A stretch of 64,000 nt of DNA from Trametopsis cervina (Eukaryota > Basidiomycota > Agaricomycetes > Polyporales > Irpicaceae), in assembly GCA_022385755.1 (NCBI GenBank), contig MU278361.1, positions 535,186-599,185 on the forward strand, given 5' to 3'. The notes below the pieces were generated by a model. That model was not told where the DNA came from, did no database searches, and was given only the letters and a program-made list of their open reading frames with translations. The number at the start of each line of letters is the position of its first letter. The first letter of the stretch is position 1. Positions 44,927 through 55,589 of the stretch are shown one piece after another. Both the position numbers and the translations under genes were made by a program.

Positions 44927-46312
44927 ATGGTCAAACACGACGTTCCCCTCGACATCACCTTCCTGGTTTCACTGTGGCTTGAGGTGAGTTGACCGTTTTC
45001 GACTCATCCGTAGAGGTCGCGTCTAACGTTACCCTGCAGGCCCTCTTCTATGGTTAGTATAGAGGCCCTCTTGTGACTCTCAAAGTCCAAGCTAAATCAC
45101 CTTCGTGCAGGTTTCCTCATATGTATCTTCTCCGGTTCCGTCTACGTGAACTTGACACTGCGAAGAAACCAGGATGGACATAGTCGAGTACGCGTTTTTT
45201 TTTTCCTATCTCGTCGTGTGACGAAAACTCACGTACCCCCGCTTGCAGGTCATGTTCGGGCTGAGTTGTCTCATGTTCTTATTGGCCACGATACACGTCG
45301 CCATGAACTGTTTCCGCATGCTGGACGCGTATGTCATCCACCGCAACGACCCTGGAGGACCCGTCGCGCACATGGGTGCCCTCGCGCCCTGGGACCACGT
45401 CTTCAAGGACACCATCTACGCGACCCAGGAAATTCTTGGCGATGCTGTAGCTGTACGTTAAATTTGTCTGGTGGATTTATACCTTGCTAACAACTGGTGC
45501 TACCTCCAGATCTACCGTACATGGGTCGTCTGGGGACGTGACTGGCGACCAGTAGTTATTCCCTGCTGCTTGTTGGTCGTATCTTTGGGTGCGTAGCACA
45601 TTTCATCAAGCTTCCTGATGTTCTTAAGCTCATTCCACCATTCCCCATCTTAGTATCCGGATACTCTGTCTGCGGTCTTTACCCAACAGAGGACCCTAAC
45701 TCCACTGTGTTCGACCCCCGTCTGATGTCATGGATCCGAACGTTCTATGCCATCTCTGTCGTCCAGTCTGGTCTCACCACTGGGCTTATGGCGTACCGTA
45801 TCTGGCAGACGGACAAGCGCTCCGCCAGCTACCGGACTAACTCGAGTGGGAACCTGATGCCCATCCTGCGCATCCTCATCGAGTCTGCTTCCATCCAGTT
45901 TGTCGCAGAAGTCATCCTTCTTTCCCTGTACAGTGCCAACTACAACGCGCAGTACATGCTCCTTGAGTTGATCACGCCCCTTGTCGTACGTTATCCACCT
46001 ATCTCTCACGTCACTGCACGCCACTAACCTGCTCCGTCAATACAGGGTATCACCTTCAACGCCATCACAGTGCGTATCGCCCTGCACCAGTCCGAGATTA
46101 TCCAGAACCACACCAGGAGCGGCATGTCGCAGCACGCCAACAACGACCGTGAGGCCCAAGTCGCCACCATCGGTTCGATCCCCATGCGTCCCATGCCTAT
46201 CAACATCAACATCACCAAGGACGTTGAAGCGCACCAAGACAGCTATGGCTCTGACTTGTACACCAAGAAGAAGACCTCGGGCAGCGAGGACGACGTCGCC
46301 ACCGTCCACTAA
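44927..46312 (+). CDS. orphan seven-helix integral membrane protein
   Basis: Seven exons (44927-44983, 45040-45052, 45111-45187, 45249-45452, 45510-45588, 45654-45985, 46046-46312) encode 342 residues. Exon 2 is only 13 nt (ALFYG). Hydrophobic helices include ITFLVSLWLEALFYGFLIC, LSCLMFLLATIHVAM, VVIPCCLLVVSLG, FYAISVVQSGLTTGLMAY and FVAEVILLSLYS. A conserved-looking IYRTWVVWGRDWR loop follows helix 4. The C-terminus is soluble with repeated PM/IN residues and a Lys/Ser/Asp tail. This resembles a large group of uncharacterised seven-helix proteins in mushroom genomes, often compared to receptors. No ligand or G-protein coupling is known. Confidence 0.8.
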
Positions 46313-48041
46313 GCTTCTGTCGAACGCAAATAAAATCCGTCTGCACTGCTACACTGTTTTCGCGCCACGCCTGGGACACTTTGAGGGTTCACATAGAAAT
46401 TCATGTTGTTTTTTCGTAGGCTACTGTCATTTATCAGCAGCCGATACCGGCCGTTAATCGTTCGCTTCGTACTTCCGCTCGTTTGTGGTTTATTCGTCCT
46501 TGTGCAATTACTAGCTCTCGCTGTCGTCCGTGAATTCATGGCTCGCAAGCTGGCCTTCGAGCGGTGTGCCCCGCGGATCTGTGCAATTTCACCTCGTCTG
46601 TCGTCACCATCAGAAGCGTTGGAGCATTTATTTTTCTCCAGGGAAAGTGCGCGTGTGGGACCGCATCAACTATTGTAGAATATATTGTCGGTTCGAGGAC
46701 ATAACCCGGCAAAGATCGAGTGCGACCGCCCGCTTGACCCGCCCAGGAACTGGGGAGCGTGCGGTTGCATCTCCTTGGTTTCGAGCTCATGTGGACAAGC
46801 TGGCGCGTCTCGGCAATGCAGGGTTGAGCAAGCACTGTTCCGAAAAGTCCTCAACCCTGGCAAAACCACGGTGCAGCCAGTGCGTAATTCACGCCGCTGC
46901 CAAGCGCATGAGAATACAGTACGAACATCGGCCGTTTCAGCAGAAATGACGAGAGAAGTCCGGATCTCGCAGCCAGGCCTGAGACTTCTAGCAGCGCTCA
47001 CGATTTATTTCGGTCCTGGAACATTGGTGCAGCCTTAGCTGGCAGTGGCTTTGTGGAAACCCTCGCAACAGCGGTTCAGCCACCGACGACAAAAATTGCA
47101 ATCGCCGGCGAACTCCCTGGATGAATTTCGAGGTGACAGCAGCGGGCGTATTTTCGACCCTCTCTTTCTCCCTCGTTCACACATGCATTCCCACCGGCTG
47201 AAAGGTATACTCATCCCGGGAGGGCAAGTGTTGTGCAGGTAAGTAGGTGCGAGATTAACTTTGTTGCCAGGTCGCGTGTTTTGCTCCCGGACAGATCTGA
47301 CCGGGATCTCACATCGACGCTGGCTATGACAGCAGTGTTCGAGAAATTCGCGGCCGCCCTCCCTAGTCAGTGAGATTGGCGGAGAGCACCCGAAAACCAG
47401 CTAGCACCCCCCTGGGTCGAGGCCCGTCCTTCACGACAGCCGACAGCGAGTCCGATCCGTCCGTGGTAACTGAGCTGTGTTTTGCGTCCGCCAGGCTCGC
47501 CTCGTCGTATCGCGTCTGGCCATTCGGGTGTGCGAATGCGGTCATCTCAAGGGTTGTGAATTTTTCCAAGTCGCGAGCACCACCCTGTCCGAACGCATTC
47601 AATGCCCCCTTGATTCTCGTGGGTACACGCTGAGGAACATCACAGGGCTGCAGCAACGGCCACGAAGCCTGATTTCGACATTCTGGTCATCCCTTTATAC
47701 TCCTAAGCGCAGGCGTTCAGTAGTTCGTTGGGAAACGCCCATCGCTCAGATCGTTACATGCCGTTATGAACGACGAAGTCCACCGTACATAGGGACTGCT
47801 CCGTTAGTAGAACAACATCAGAGATGACAGAGGAGCTAAACGTCGGCGAAGCAAGCAATGTAAACAAAATACAAGATCGCGGTATCTAGTAAAGTATACA
47901 TAATGCGTTGCCCTGCCAAATAGAACGCTTGCGTGAGCCTTCTAGCAGCAGGCACGGTCCTGTAGGTGATGTTTCGATTGATATCGCAGTGATTGTCGCG
48001 CGGGGTCTCGTTAGTGCGTTTTTACCCGCCGTGCAGTACAT
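46313..48041. other. 1.7-kb gene-free region
   Basis: 3' flank of the seven-helix gene followed by sequence in which I can support no gene. Open frames on both strands are short and overlap each other. Confidence 0.4.
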
Positions 48042-48049
48042 TATAAGAG
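48042..48049 (+). promoter_or_regulatory. TATA-like box of the nitronate monooxygenase gene
   Basis: TATAAGAG lies about 61 bp upstream of the start codon at 48103, within a normal range for a fungal core promoter. Confidence 0.45.
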
Positions 48050-48102
48050 GTGGCTGCAGGCACATCTGCCAAACCACCCCTCGCCATCCCCTACAAACCA
48101 AA

Positions 48103-49361
48103 ATGCAGACCATCTCGACCAGGATTACCAAGTCTCTCAGTGCGTTACGATTCATCGCGATGTTCGGAACGCAACTCTAACATGTAATGCAGATGTCAAG
48201 TCGCCCGTCATTGTGGCGCCGATGGCATTCGCCTCCACGCCTGAGCTGGCTTCTGCTGTTATCGGCGCAGGAGGCTACGGTCTGCTAGGAGCCGGTACGT
48301 GCTATCTGACCACAGAACTCAGAATTCGACCGCTCATACTCGATGTCCTGCAGGTTTCGACTCCTCCGCTCAGATCAAGCAGAACCTTGACTCTGTGCGC
48401 AAGACTCTGAAGGTGCCTGCAGATGCTCCCGTACCTGTCGGCATCGGCTTCCTCGGCTGGATTCTCGACATGACTGAGGCGTCTGAAGACCCCCGCATCC
48501 CGCTCGCCCTCGCCGAGAAGGTTGAGACCCTCTGGTTCGCGTTCGGAAACGACCTCGAGAAGTACATCAAGCAGGTCCGTGAGTTCGACGCGAAGCGTGA
48601 ACACAAGACGAAGATCTTCTGCTGCGTCAACTCCATTGAGGAGGCGCTGCGCGCGGCCAACGAGTGGAAGGTTGACGCGTTGGTCACCCAGGGTAAGTCA
48701 AATTCGGTCCGTGTACCATGTCATATGGTGAATCTTACACGCGCGTTTCGTTAGGCTACGACGCTGGAGGCCACGGAAGCTCGCTCTCCCCTCCCCTCTT
48801 CAACTTCGTCCCCGAAGTTCGTCGCCTTCTCCCCAACGCCTCCATCATTGCCGCCGGTGGTGTCTCGTACGGCTCGCAAGTCGCTGCGCTCCTGACCCTC
48901 GGTGCCGATGCCGTCGCGCTCGGAACGCGCTTCCTATTCACGCCCGAATCCTGCTACACCGACCAGATGAAGCAGGCCCTGATCAAGTCTGGCTTCAACA
49001 GCACCGCTCGTAGCAACGTGTACGACCAGACGTTCCAGACCGACTTCTGGCCCTCGCACGTTGACGGCCGTGCTATCAGCACGAACGATGTTATGGCTGA
49101 CGCGAAGGCTGGCTTGACCCTTGAGGAGCGTATCCAGAGGTACAAGGAGGCCACCGCTGCTGGCAAGGACTCTCACCTTATCATGTGGGCTGGTGTCGGT
49201 GTTGCACACACAAAGGAGATCACACCTGCTGCTGTATGTGTTTCCTGCTTGCATAGCTCTACGAACATTGCTAACCCCCGATGCAGGATGTCCTCGTCGA
49301 GATCCACACCGAGGCTGTCAAGACTCTGCAAACGCTTCCGGCGTCTCTACTCGCCAACTAA
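48103..49361 (+). CDS. nitronate monooxygenase (2-nitropropane dioxygenase family)
   Basis: FMN-dependent enzyme that oxidises alkyl nitronates, a detoxification role. Five exons (48103-48139, 48193-48294, 48354-48692, 48755-49233, 49287-49361) encode 343 residues. Family marks are VIVAPMAFAS near the start, GGYGLLGAG, VGIGFLGW, then DAGGHGSS with the catalytic-type His, and the FMN phosphate site AAGGVSYGSQVAALLTLGAD followed by VALGTRFL. Length is normal for the class. A short N-terminal segment (QTISTRITKSL) is basic and could be a weak targeting signal. TATA-like sequence lies upstream. Confidence 0.93.
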
Positions 49362-49970
49362 TCGGGTTACGCGTTCCCCTTTGGAGTATCATCTAGGACG
49401 GATTTTATACATGCGCTGTAATTTAATATGCAAACCTGAGAATAATGTAATACGTCTGCTTTAGAAAACTCAGAACTTTCGTCGGGAAGCGATCCAATCC
49501 ATTTGACCAACCTGAACCTGCACGAAACGGTTCCTTGCGGAGAACGCGATCCAGCGGCTGGAATGGCGTCACAGGGTGGACCACACCCTCTTTTTTTTTT
49601 CTGGTGGAGGACCCTTTGAATCGCGTGGAGAAAAATCGGCGGAGGTCACCCCGGACGAAGACACACGATCACCTGCACGAACTATGTCAATTTATCCGAG
49701 GGTTGCAATAGCCTTTCGATGGCCGTAAATCTTCAAGTGAAACCTCATCTGCGTGCCAACCACGACCCTGAGTTCATTGTCGGGCATTCTGGCGAGCTCG
49801 ATGCACGCGACCTCACACGTCACACTCGCTCTCACAAAAACGTGTCGACCAGCACAAAGAGACGTGATAAATTAGTACTGCAGAAATGATTAGACCAAGC
49901 ACTCAGCGCTGTACGGTAATAATCTAGCATTCGTGTCCATCCAAGATACTACTACCATGAGAGAAATCGT
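49362..49970. other. convergent intergenic region
   Basis: Between the stops of the nitronate monooxygenase (plus) and the GT61 glycosyltransferase (minus). A T-run of about ten bases occurs near 49590. No gene is seen. Confidence 0.5.
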
Positions 49971-51770
49971 CTAATCGTCCGCCTCTTCAGACAACATAAG
50001 CCTTTCAACACATAGCCTGGCGACCAGTGCGCCATCTATGGGTATTTCGTTCCCTTGGAAGCCTTCGGGATAGGCGACCGGTGGCACGTTCGGACGCGTG
50101 AACGCACTAGGAATCACACTTCAGCAAAACACGTGAGGCATACAAGACACGAACGCACCTGTCTCCCCAGAAGCCGTAATGCACCATACCCAGTGCACGC
50201 GTGGTATACTCGTAATCATGTGCGAAACCGCCCGGGAAGAAGAACTCCATGACGGTTGATCTTGGAGTAGGCTGCATCCACAGCAGAGAAGTAAGACCGT
50301 TTCCGTGGACTCCCATCATAATCTGCCGAGTACATTGTTTCAGACCAGACTGAAATACGGTGCAGACGAGTTGCTCACCGTAGTTCGCCCAGACAGGATC
50401 ATCTGCTCAGCCCTCGTTAGTTTGTCCATGTTGACAACATTAACTTCATATCCATGGTCATCCCGAAGCTGATACAACTCGCGGACGAGCTTCTCATGGT
50501 GCTCCTGGATCAACATACGACGACCCCATCCCTGACGTGATATGTACGTGATCACTGGTACCCTCTCGCCGTAGTTCGCGTACGTGAACTCCCTCAGCCC
50601 GGCGGCGTTCACGACGCGATTCCGGATAGGCTGCCACCAGTGCACGCTGCCCGGTAGCGCGAACGCGTTTGCAGCCGTACGCTGCGTGCGCAGGAAGATG
50701 TGTCCGTGGATAGCAGCGGCACGATCGGCGAGGAGGACACGGTCGAACACGAACGTTTGTGTCATGTTACCCCGTTCCCACCAGTCGTCCATGAATTCCA
50801 TTGTGATCGAGGGGAAGGCACTCAGCATGACCCATTGGTTCATCGCGGCGTAGTCGCGCCAGTTAGCTGCGTCTAGATGTGTGAACATGAATCGTCTGGG
50901 GGCGGGCAGGTTTGTCCGTCCGCTGGGAGGTATTGAGGGGTCCAGCGAAGAGTACGCCCTCCAGAAACCGAAGAAAAGTTCAGCGGACCAATGGTAGTAA
51001 TGGGTGATGCTTTAGAACAGTATCAGTTGGGGTTCATACACTTTCTGCAGCGTCCACATACAATTGTTTGGGGTCATTGGCTAGCCACTTTGCAGAGATC
51101 AACAACGTATCGTCGGAATACCATGCACAGACAAACGTACCGTTACACCGTCTAGTCTCTGCGCTCTATCTCCAAACAACTTTCGCGCCTCGGCCGTGTC
51201 TATGATACGCATATCCTTGTCGGTAGGAAGACGCTTCAGCTCGTCGGTAGGTCCACTCGTCAGGAATATACCGCTAGATATTATGAGGTTCAGAGGCGGA
51301 ATGTCCGTTGGGTCCTCTGTCACGACATAGAATGTGCCATTCTTGAAGTACAGTCTGTCGAACATAGTCCATCCTAAACGCGTGAAAACAGTTCAGCATA
51401 TAGTACAGATTGCAAAAATTACTTCAGGGGATCCCAAACACAAGAGAAGTTGTGTATATGGATTCGGATACCTGAAGCTGGTGGCAAGATATTACGACTC
51501 ACCAGGTACATGTGCGACGATCTCCGTCTGCGGAACCTCTCCTTTCCCCCATAGCAGCGGTGCATGCAGCGACTGGAGCGAGAACTGCTCTTCATACGTG
51601 AGTGCAACCGGCTCCTGTTCCACCTTTCCCAAAAGCTGGCTGGAACGCAGTTGTGCGACCTCCGTCACGGAAAGTGTGCTTTCTTTGAAGCTGCCGGTGA
51701 AGAGCAGCAAGAGCCACAGTAGGGCACCCAGAATACATATTTCGCGGGCTGTTGGAGCATACGACTGCAT
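49971..51770 (-). CDS. glycosyltransferase family 61 (DUF563), type II membrane protein
   Basis: Six exons (51770-51503, 51373-51141, 51087-51062, 51009-50379, 50322-50159, 50106-49971) encode 485 residues. An N-terminal signal anchor (ICILGALLWLLLLFTGSF) puts the catalytic domain in the ER/Golgi lumen. GT61 marks are WLANDPKQF joined over a 26-nt exon to ITHYYHWSAELFFGFWR, the VPVITYISRQGWGRR block (a sugar-nucleotide-site Arg pair), and the family signature MMGVHGNGLT. GT61 enzymes include xylosyl- and EOGT-type GlcNAc-transferases. The fungal donor and acceptor are not established, so only glycan transfer in the secretory pathway can be claimed. Confidence 0.9.
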
Positions 51771-52247
51771 AGCGTGTTTAGAGGAGCCTCCGATGCAGCA
51801 TGAAGTTGTTGTACTTGGTCTGGTGGCTGATTCAGTATAGCGAGATTATAGACCAGCAGAAGATGCACTAGATGCTCAGACCAGTGTCAAATAGCAGTGG
51901 AGTACAGTCCGGTTAGTACAACACTGGTGAAGGAGACCGATGACCGACAGAGTGCGACTTTGTGAAGGAGCGTAGAGCGACTTCTCAGACTGAGCGGACG
52001 ACCTGCAACGCGCGCCTAACAATTCGGATACGGTACATGGATTCGGAATGCATAGATTCGGAATTAGGAAGTGTGCAAGTTGAATGTGGGCATGGGTAAT
52101 ATCATGTTCTGCAAAGCGGCAGGGGATCTCTGCTTACTCTGAATATAAGCACACAGTCATTGTTTAAGCTCTCTGTATCCTCTCAGAGCCTCAGAGAAGT
52201 TGCAGGACGGGCTCTGATTTCACTTCCAGACAAGGACACATGCAAAT
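51771..52247. other. intergenic region
   Basis: Between the GT61 start and the snurportin stop, both minus-strand genes. No gene or clear motif. Confidence 0.5.
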
Positions 52248-53912
52248 CTACGATAACATGTTCAAAACGGGTGCGCTCGGTACAGCAGATACTCTCCGAC
52301 GGATTAACCTAGGACACCATAAACAATGAATATCCTGGACAAACATATGTTTGATGCGGCGCGTACCTCTCGAAAATGTCCAACGGTGGCTCCGAAGTGC
52401 TCATATCCGTGGACATCTCTTTAGACGCACCTGTCGAATGAGTTTCTGTAAAAGCCTTCGCTGGTACCCACAGGCTGAGAGGACTCGTCCCAGGTTCATA
52501 CGTAGCTTGCGCAACGTATAGCAACAGTCCATCAGAGTGGATCTCGGCTGTTTCACGAAGGAGTTCTACTTTTGTCTCGCGAGATGCCTGTTCAACATCC
52601 ATAGCATCTGATTCGGGATGTGAGTGCACGGGGATATCGATTGAGATTCGGCGCGTCGTGCGGGACAACGGGATCAGAGTATGAAGCAGGTCGGGCATCG
52701 TCAGATTCTGATGATATGGCACAGGGATGAGCGTCGCAGGGTATTGGAATTGGTAGCGATGGCTTGTAGAGCCTGTCGCTGCGTTCGGTGGTGGAAAGGT
52801 AGGAAGTTCTGACATGCGCGTGTCTCGCCACCAGAATCTGCATGCTGTCAGAATTACGCACTGGGATACGAGGGTAATCTACAGACCGAAATGGAGTTTC
52901 GCAGTCGGCGATGTCCTGGCCTTTCCATTTGATGACATCCAAGATATGTAGAACTCCGTTTAACTTCCAGTTCTCGTCGAGTATGCAATCAATCACCGTA
53001 TGAGGTGGAAGTGAAGAAGGAAAGGGTTTCATCAGGGACTTTCCTAGCACTCGTGAGCGCAGCGTCGTATTCGGAACTGAAATATCAGACTGAGTCAAGG
53101 ATGCTTCAACAAATATATCAGTCACTCACTGATTCCTGCAATGCCAGATGGGGCGTGTGTGATCGCCAAACACCTCTTGCCCATCGGTACAGGGGTGACA
53201 GCCACCCACCCAGTCTCGAGGTCAGAAGGGAGGCCGTCTGAGATCGTATTACCAAACCCGGACATCGCTACATCCTCAGTCATTTCCAGAAGTTCCGCAT
53301 ACATGCACTTGTCCGCCCATTTACTGTTGGGCTTCGATGACTGGCTCGGTTGTGCGGGATGGTTCGCCTTGCCCTTTCCTTTCCTTCTCGACTTTCCTTT
53401 CTTCTTGCTACCCGTAAACGCCACTGGCAGAGCATCCTGCGTGGGGGCTTCATCAATGTGTACAGGAACTGGGGCGCCGTTGCTCGCTCCTCCGGCAGGC
53501 CAGATCACTGGAGTCTGCACTGGTAGCATCGAAGCAAACTGACCGACGCCTTCGCGTATTGGCTCGTTCGTATCTTCGTCCTCATCGTCGGAAGGGCCCA
53601 AGTTGAGGTCCGCAAAGAAGTCTAGCTGCCGTGATGAGTCGAAGCGTTCAGCACGTCTCTATGAGGTGGTCGAAGAGATTTCGCGTCATCGAGATGGCCA
53701 CAGGTGAGGAGTATGTGATGCGCACACGCTTCTGCTCCTCTAAGGCCTTTCAGGATAGTATAATGTAAGTCCGCTGTTCTTCAGACATGCAGATCCGTAC
53801 TCACTTTCTTTCGTCTCGCTTCCTGGGACGTCGCAGAATCTCGGATACTTGCTGGAGGGACCTTGAACGATGACTTTCTGTCTTGTAAGACACCCTTGAA
53901 CGCTTCCGACAT
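52248..53912 (-). CDS. snurportin-1, m3G-cap-binding nuclear import adaptor
   Basis: Imports spliceosomal snRNPs by binding the trimethylguanosine cap and importin-beta. Six exons (53912-53805, 53748-53728, 53658-53130, 53076-52887, 52837-52367, 52308-52248) encode 459 residues. The basic N-terminus (EARRKKALEEQKR then RRAERFDSSRQLDFF) is placed like the importin-beta-binding helix. The cap-binding fold is recognised by WADKCMYAELLEM, GWVAVTPVPMGKRCL, LRSRVLGKSL, TVIDCILDENW, LHILDVIKWKGQDIADCE and FRFWWRDTRM. The second exon is only 21 nt. Compared with animal proteins it has an extra Lys/Gly-rich linker (KKKGKSRRKGKGK). It is divergent from the EFM7 gene with 191 bp between start codons. 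Confidence 0.9.
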
Positions 53913-54103
53913 CTTCAACGGTCGGTGCACTGCGGCATGCACAGAGTCTGAAGGGCGGTGGCGGGAGCGCGTTCAAGACTTTGAGGTAATTGGCAGCGTG
54001 TGAGTCGCGTGACCGAGCGGATCAGCGCCATCATGTAGATCTTCTCCTTAAATCATCATCGACGGACGTGCCTCACCAGTGTACTTGCTCAATTGTCACC
54101 ACC
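53913..54103. promoter_or_regulatory. 191-bp divergent promoter, snurportin / EFM7
   Basis: The start codons of snurportin (minus, 53912) and the EFM7-type methyltransferase (plus, 54104) are only 191 bp apart, so both promoters must share this space. No TATA box is evident, as is usual for housekeeping genes. Confidence 0.6.
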
Positions 54104-55277
54104 ATGTCTACCAGCGAGGATGAAGCCGGCTTAGACCTTGATGCAGTCTTTCTCGTCAGTCCTGCAGTAACCCGTCGCGATCTGTCTCATATACCGATCT
54201 CTTGACCTTCTACGATCCACAAAAATATTCTGCTATTAGGAGCCGCCACGACCTCCCTCCCCTGAACCGACGTTTGCCACCTATTCGCGTGCTGATGCCC
54301 AGTCGGTGCAAGTGCAAAATAATGAGTACGACGTGTGGTCGCATATCCGGATACGGCTAGTCGGATCGCATCCCTTGTGGGGTCACTATCTGTATGTCCT
54401 GCTCATATAGAGTGTGCGTAACGGCATGGCTGAGGCATATCTCCTTTGATAGCTGGAATGCTTCGAGAGCATTTGCATCGTATCTGGATGCACATCCCTC
54501 AATATACCAGAATGGCTCTGTCCTTGAGCTAGGTGCAGGTGGTGGCCTGCCTGGTCTTGTTACTGCAAAGAACGGAGCAAAATCGGTCAGTGGACTTGTT
54601 CTCGGCGAGGCTCAGAATACTTACGTCTCTATGAAATAGGTCTTCCTCACAGACTATCCAGATGCTGCCCTTATAGAGAATCTCCAGCATAACGTTACGC
54701 ACAATACGGATCCTGCGTCGGAGGGGAAGGTCCACGTCGAGGTATAAACTCCCTCTCTTATACAGCGAGTGTAGCTTGCTAATATACTCTCAGGGATATA
54801 TATGGGGACAACCACTGGAGCCTATCTTTTCGAAACAAGAAGAAACGTCCGGAGAACGCGGATTCGATCTCGTCATCATGTCAGACCTCATTTTTAACCA
54901 TTCGCAGGTATGGTTAACTTCAACCAAACACTCGCGCATATTTCTAACGTACTTATCATCACAGCACGATGCACTCTTGAAGACGGCAGCGTCAGCACTC
55001 AAACCCTCAGCCGACCCCAGCAAGACTCCTTGCGTGCTGGTCTTCTATTCGCATCATCGTCCGCACCTCGCTCATCGTGACATGGAGTTCTTCTCCAAAG
55101 CCAGGGAGCAGGGATGGACGTGTGATAAGATCCTTACAGAGAAGTTTCCTGTGAGTGGAACACCCGCGCCGTTTTGCTATCCGCTAACGCTCAACACAGC
55201 CGATGTTTCCTGAAGATCCTGGTGAGGAGGAGGTACGGGCTACGGTACATGGCTGGCGCCTCACCCTTGCCCTGTAG
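54104..55277 (+). CDS. EFM7/NNT1-type protein N-methyltransferase (eEF1A)
   Basis: SAM-dependent methyltransferase of the EFM7 (NNT1) group, which in yeast trimethylates the N-terminus and a nearby Lys of translation factor eEF1A. Seven exons (54104-54154, 54240-54391, 54453-54585, 54640-54741, 54794-54907, 54965-55150, 55200-55277) encode 271 residues. The family's HPLWGHYL and WNASRAFASYL precede the SAM-binding VLELGAGGGLPGL. Then come TDYPDAALIENLQHN, GYIWGQPLEP and the post-motif DLVIMSDLIFNHSQH. The C-terminus has KFPPMFPEDPGEEEVR and HGWRL, typical of EFM7. Cytosolic; no targeting signal. Confidence 0.93.
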
Positions 55278-55589
55278 CGAGCTCAGAGTAATATATCTTA
55301 GAGCGGCTTTGAAAGGAAGCCACATGTCAGTGTCACCCTGAATATGTATACAAGTAATTCATAGACTTCCCAACCCTACACCTCAGATATCACGGAGGCC
55401 CACCCGTGACACAATCTATGAAAACGATCGATTTCATTAAAGCATGGAGTGCAGTTGCAAAGACAGTATACAAGTAAAGAACGCATCAAAAGTGCAAGAA
55501 ACAGAAGCAGTCTGTGGGTATAAATAAAATATCGATAATGTACCCGCATATTCAACTCAACGACATATACCCACCCACGCCGCTCCCTT
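55278..55589. other. convergent intergenic region
   Basis: 312 bp between the stops of the EFM7 (plus) and glutaminase (minus) genes. 3' UTR sequence only. Confidence 0.5.

Noticed and set aside
51010..51061. Reading through LYVDAAESV as exon in the GT61 gene
   Set aside because: That choice breaks frame with HYYHW; a GTATGT donor after QF restores the conserved GT61 sequence.
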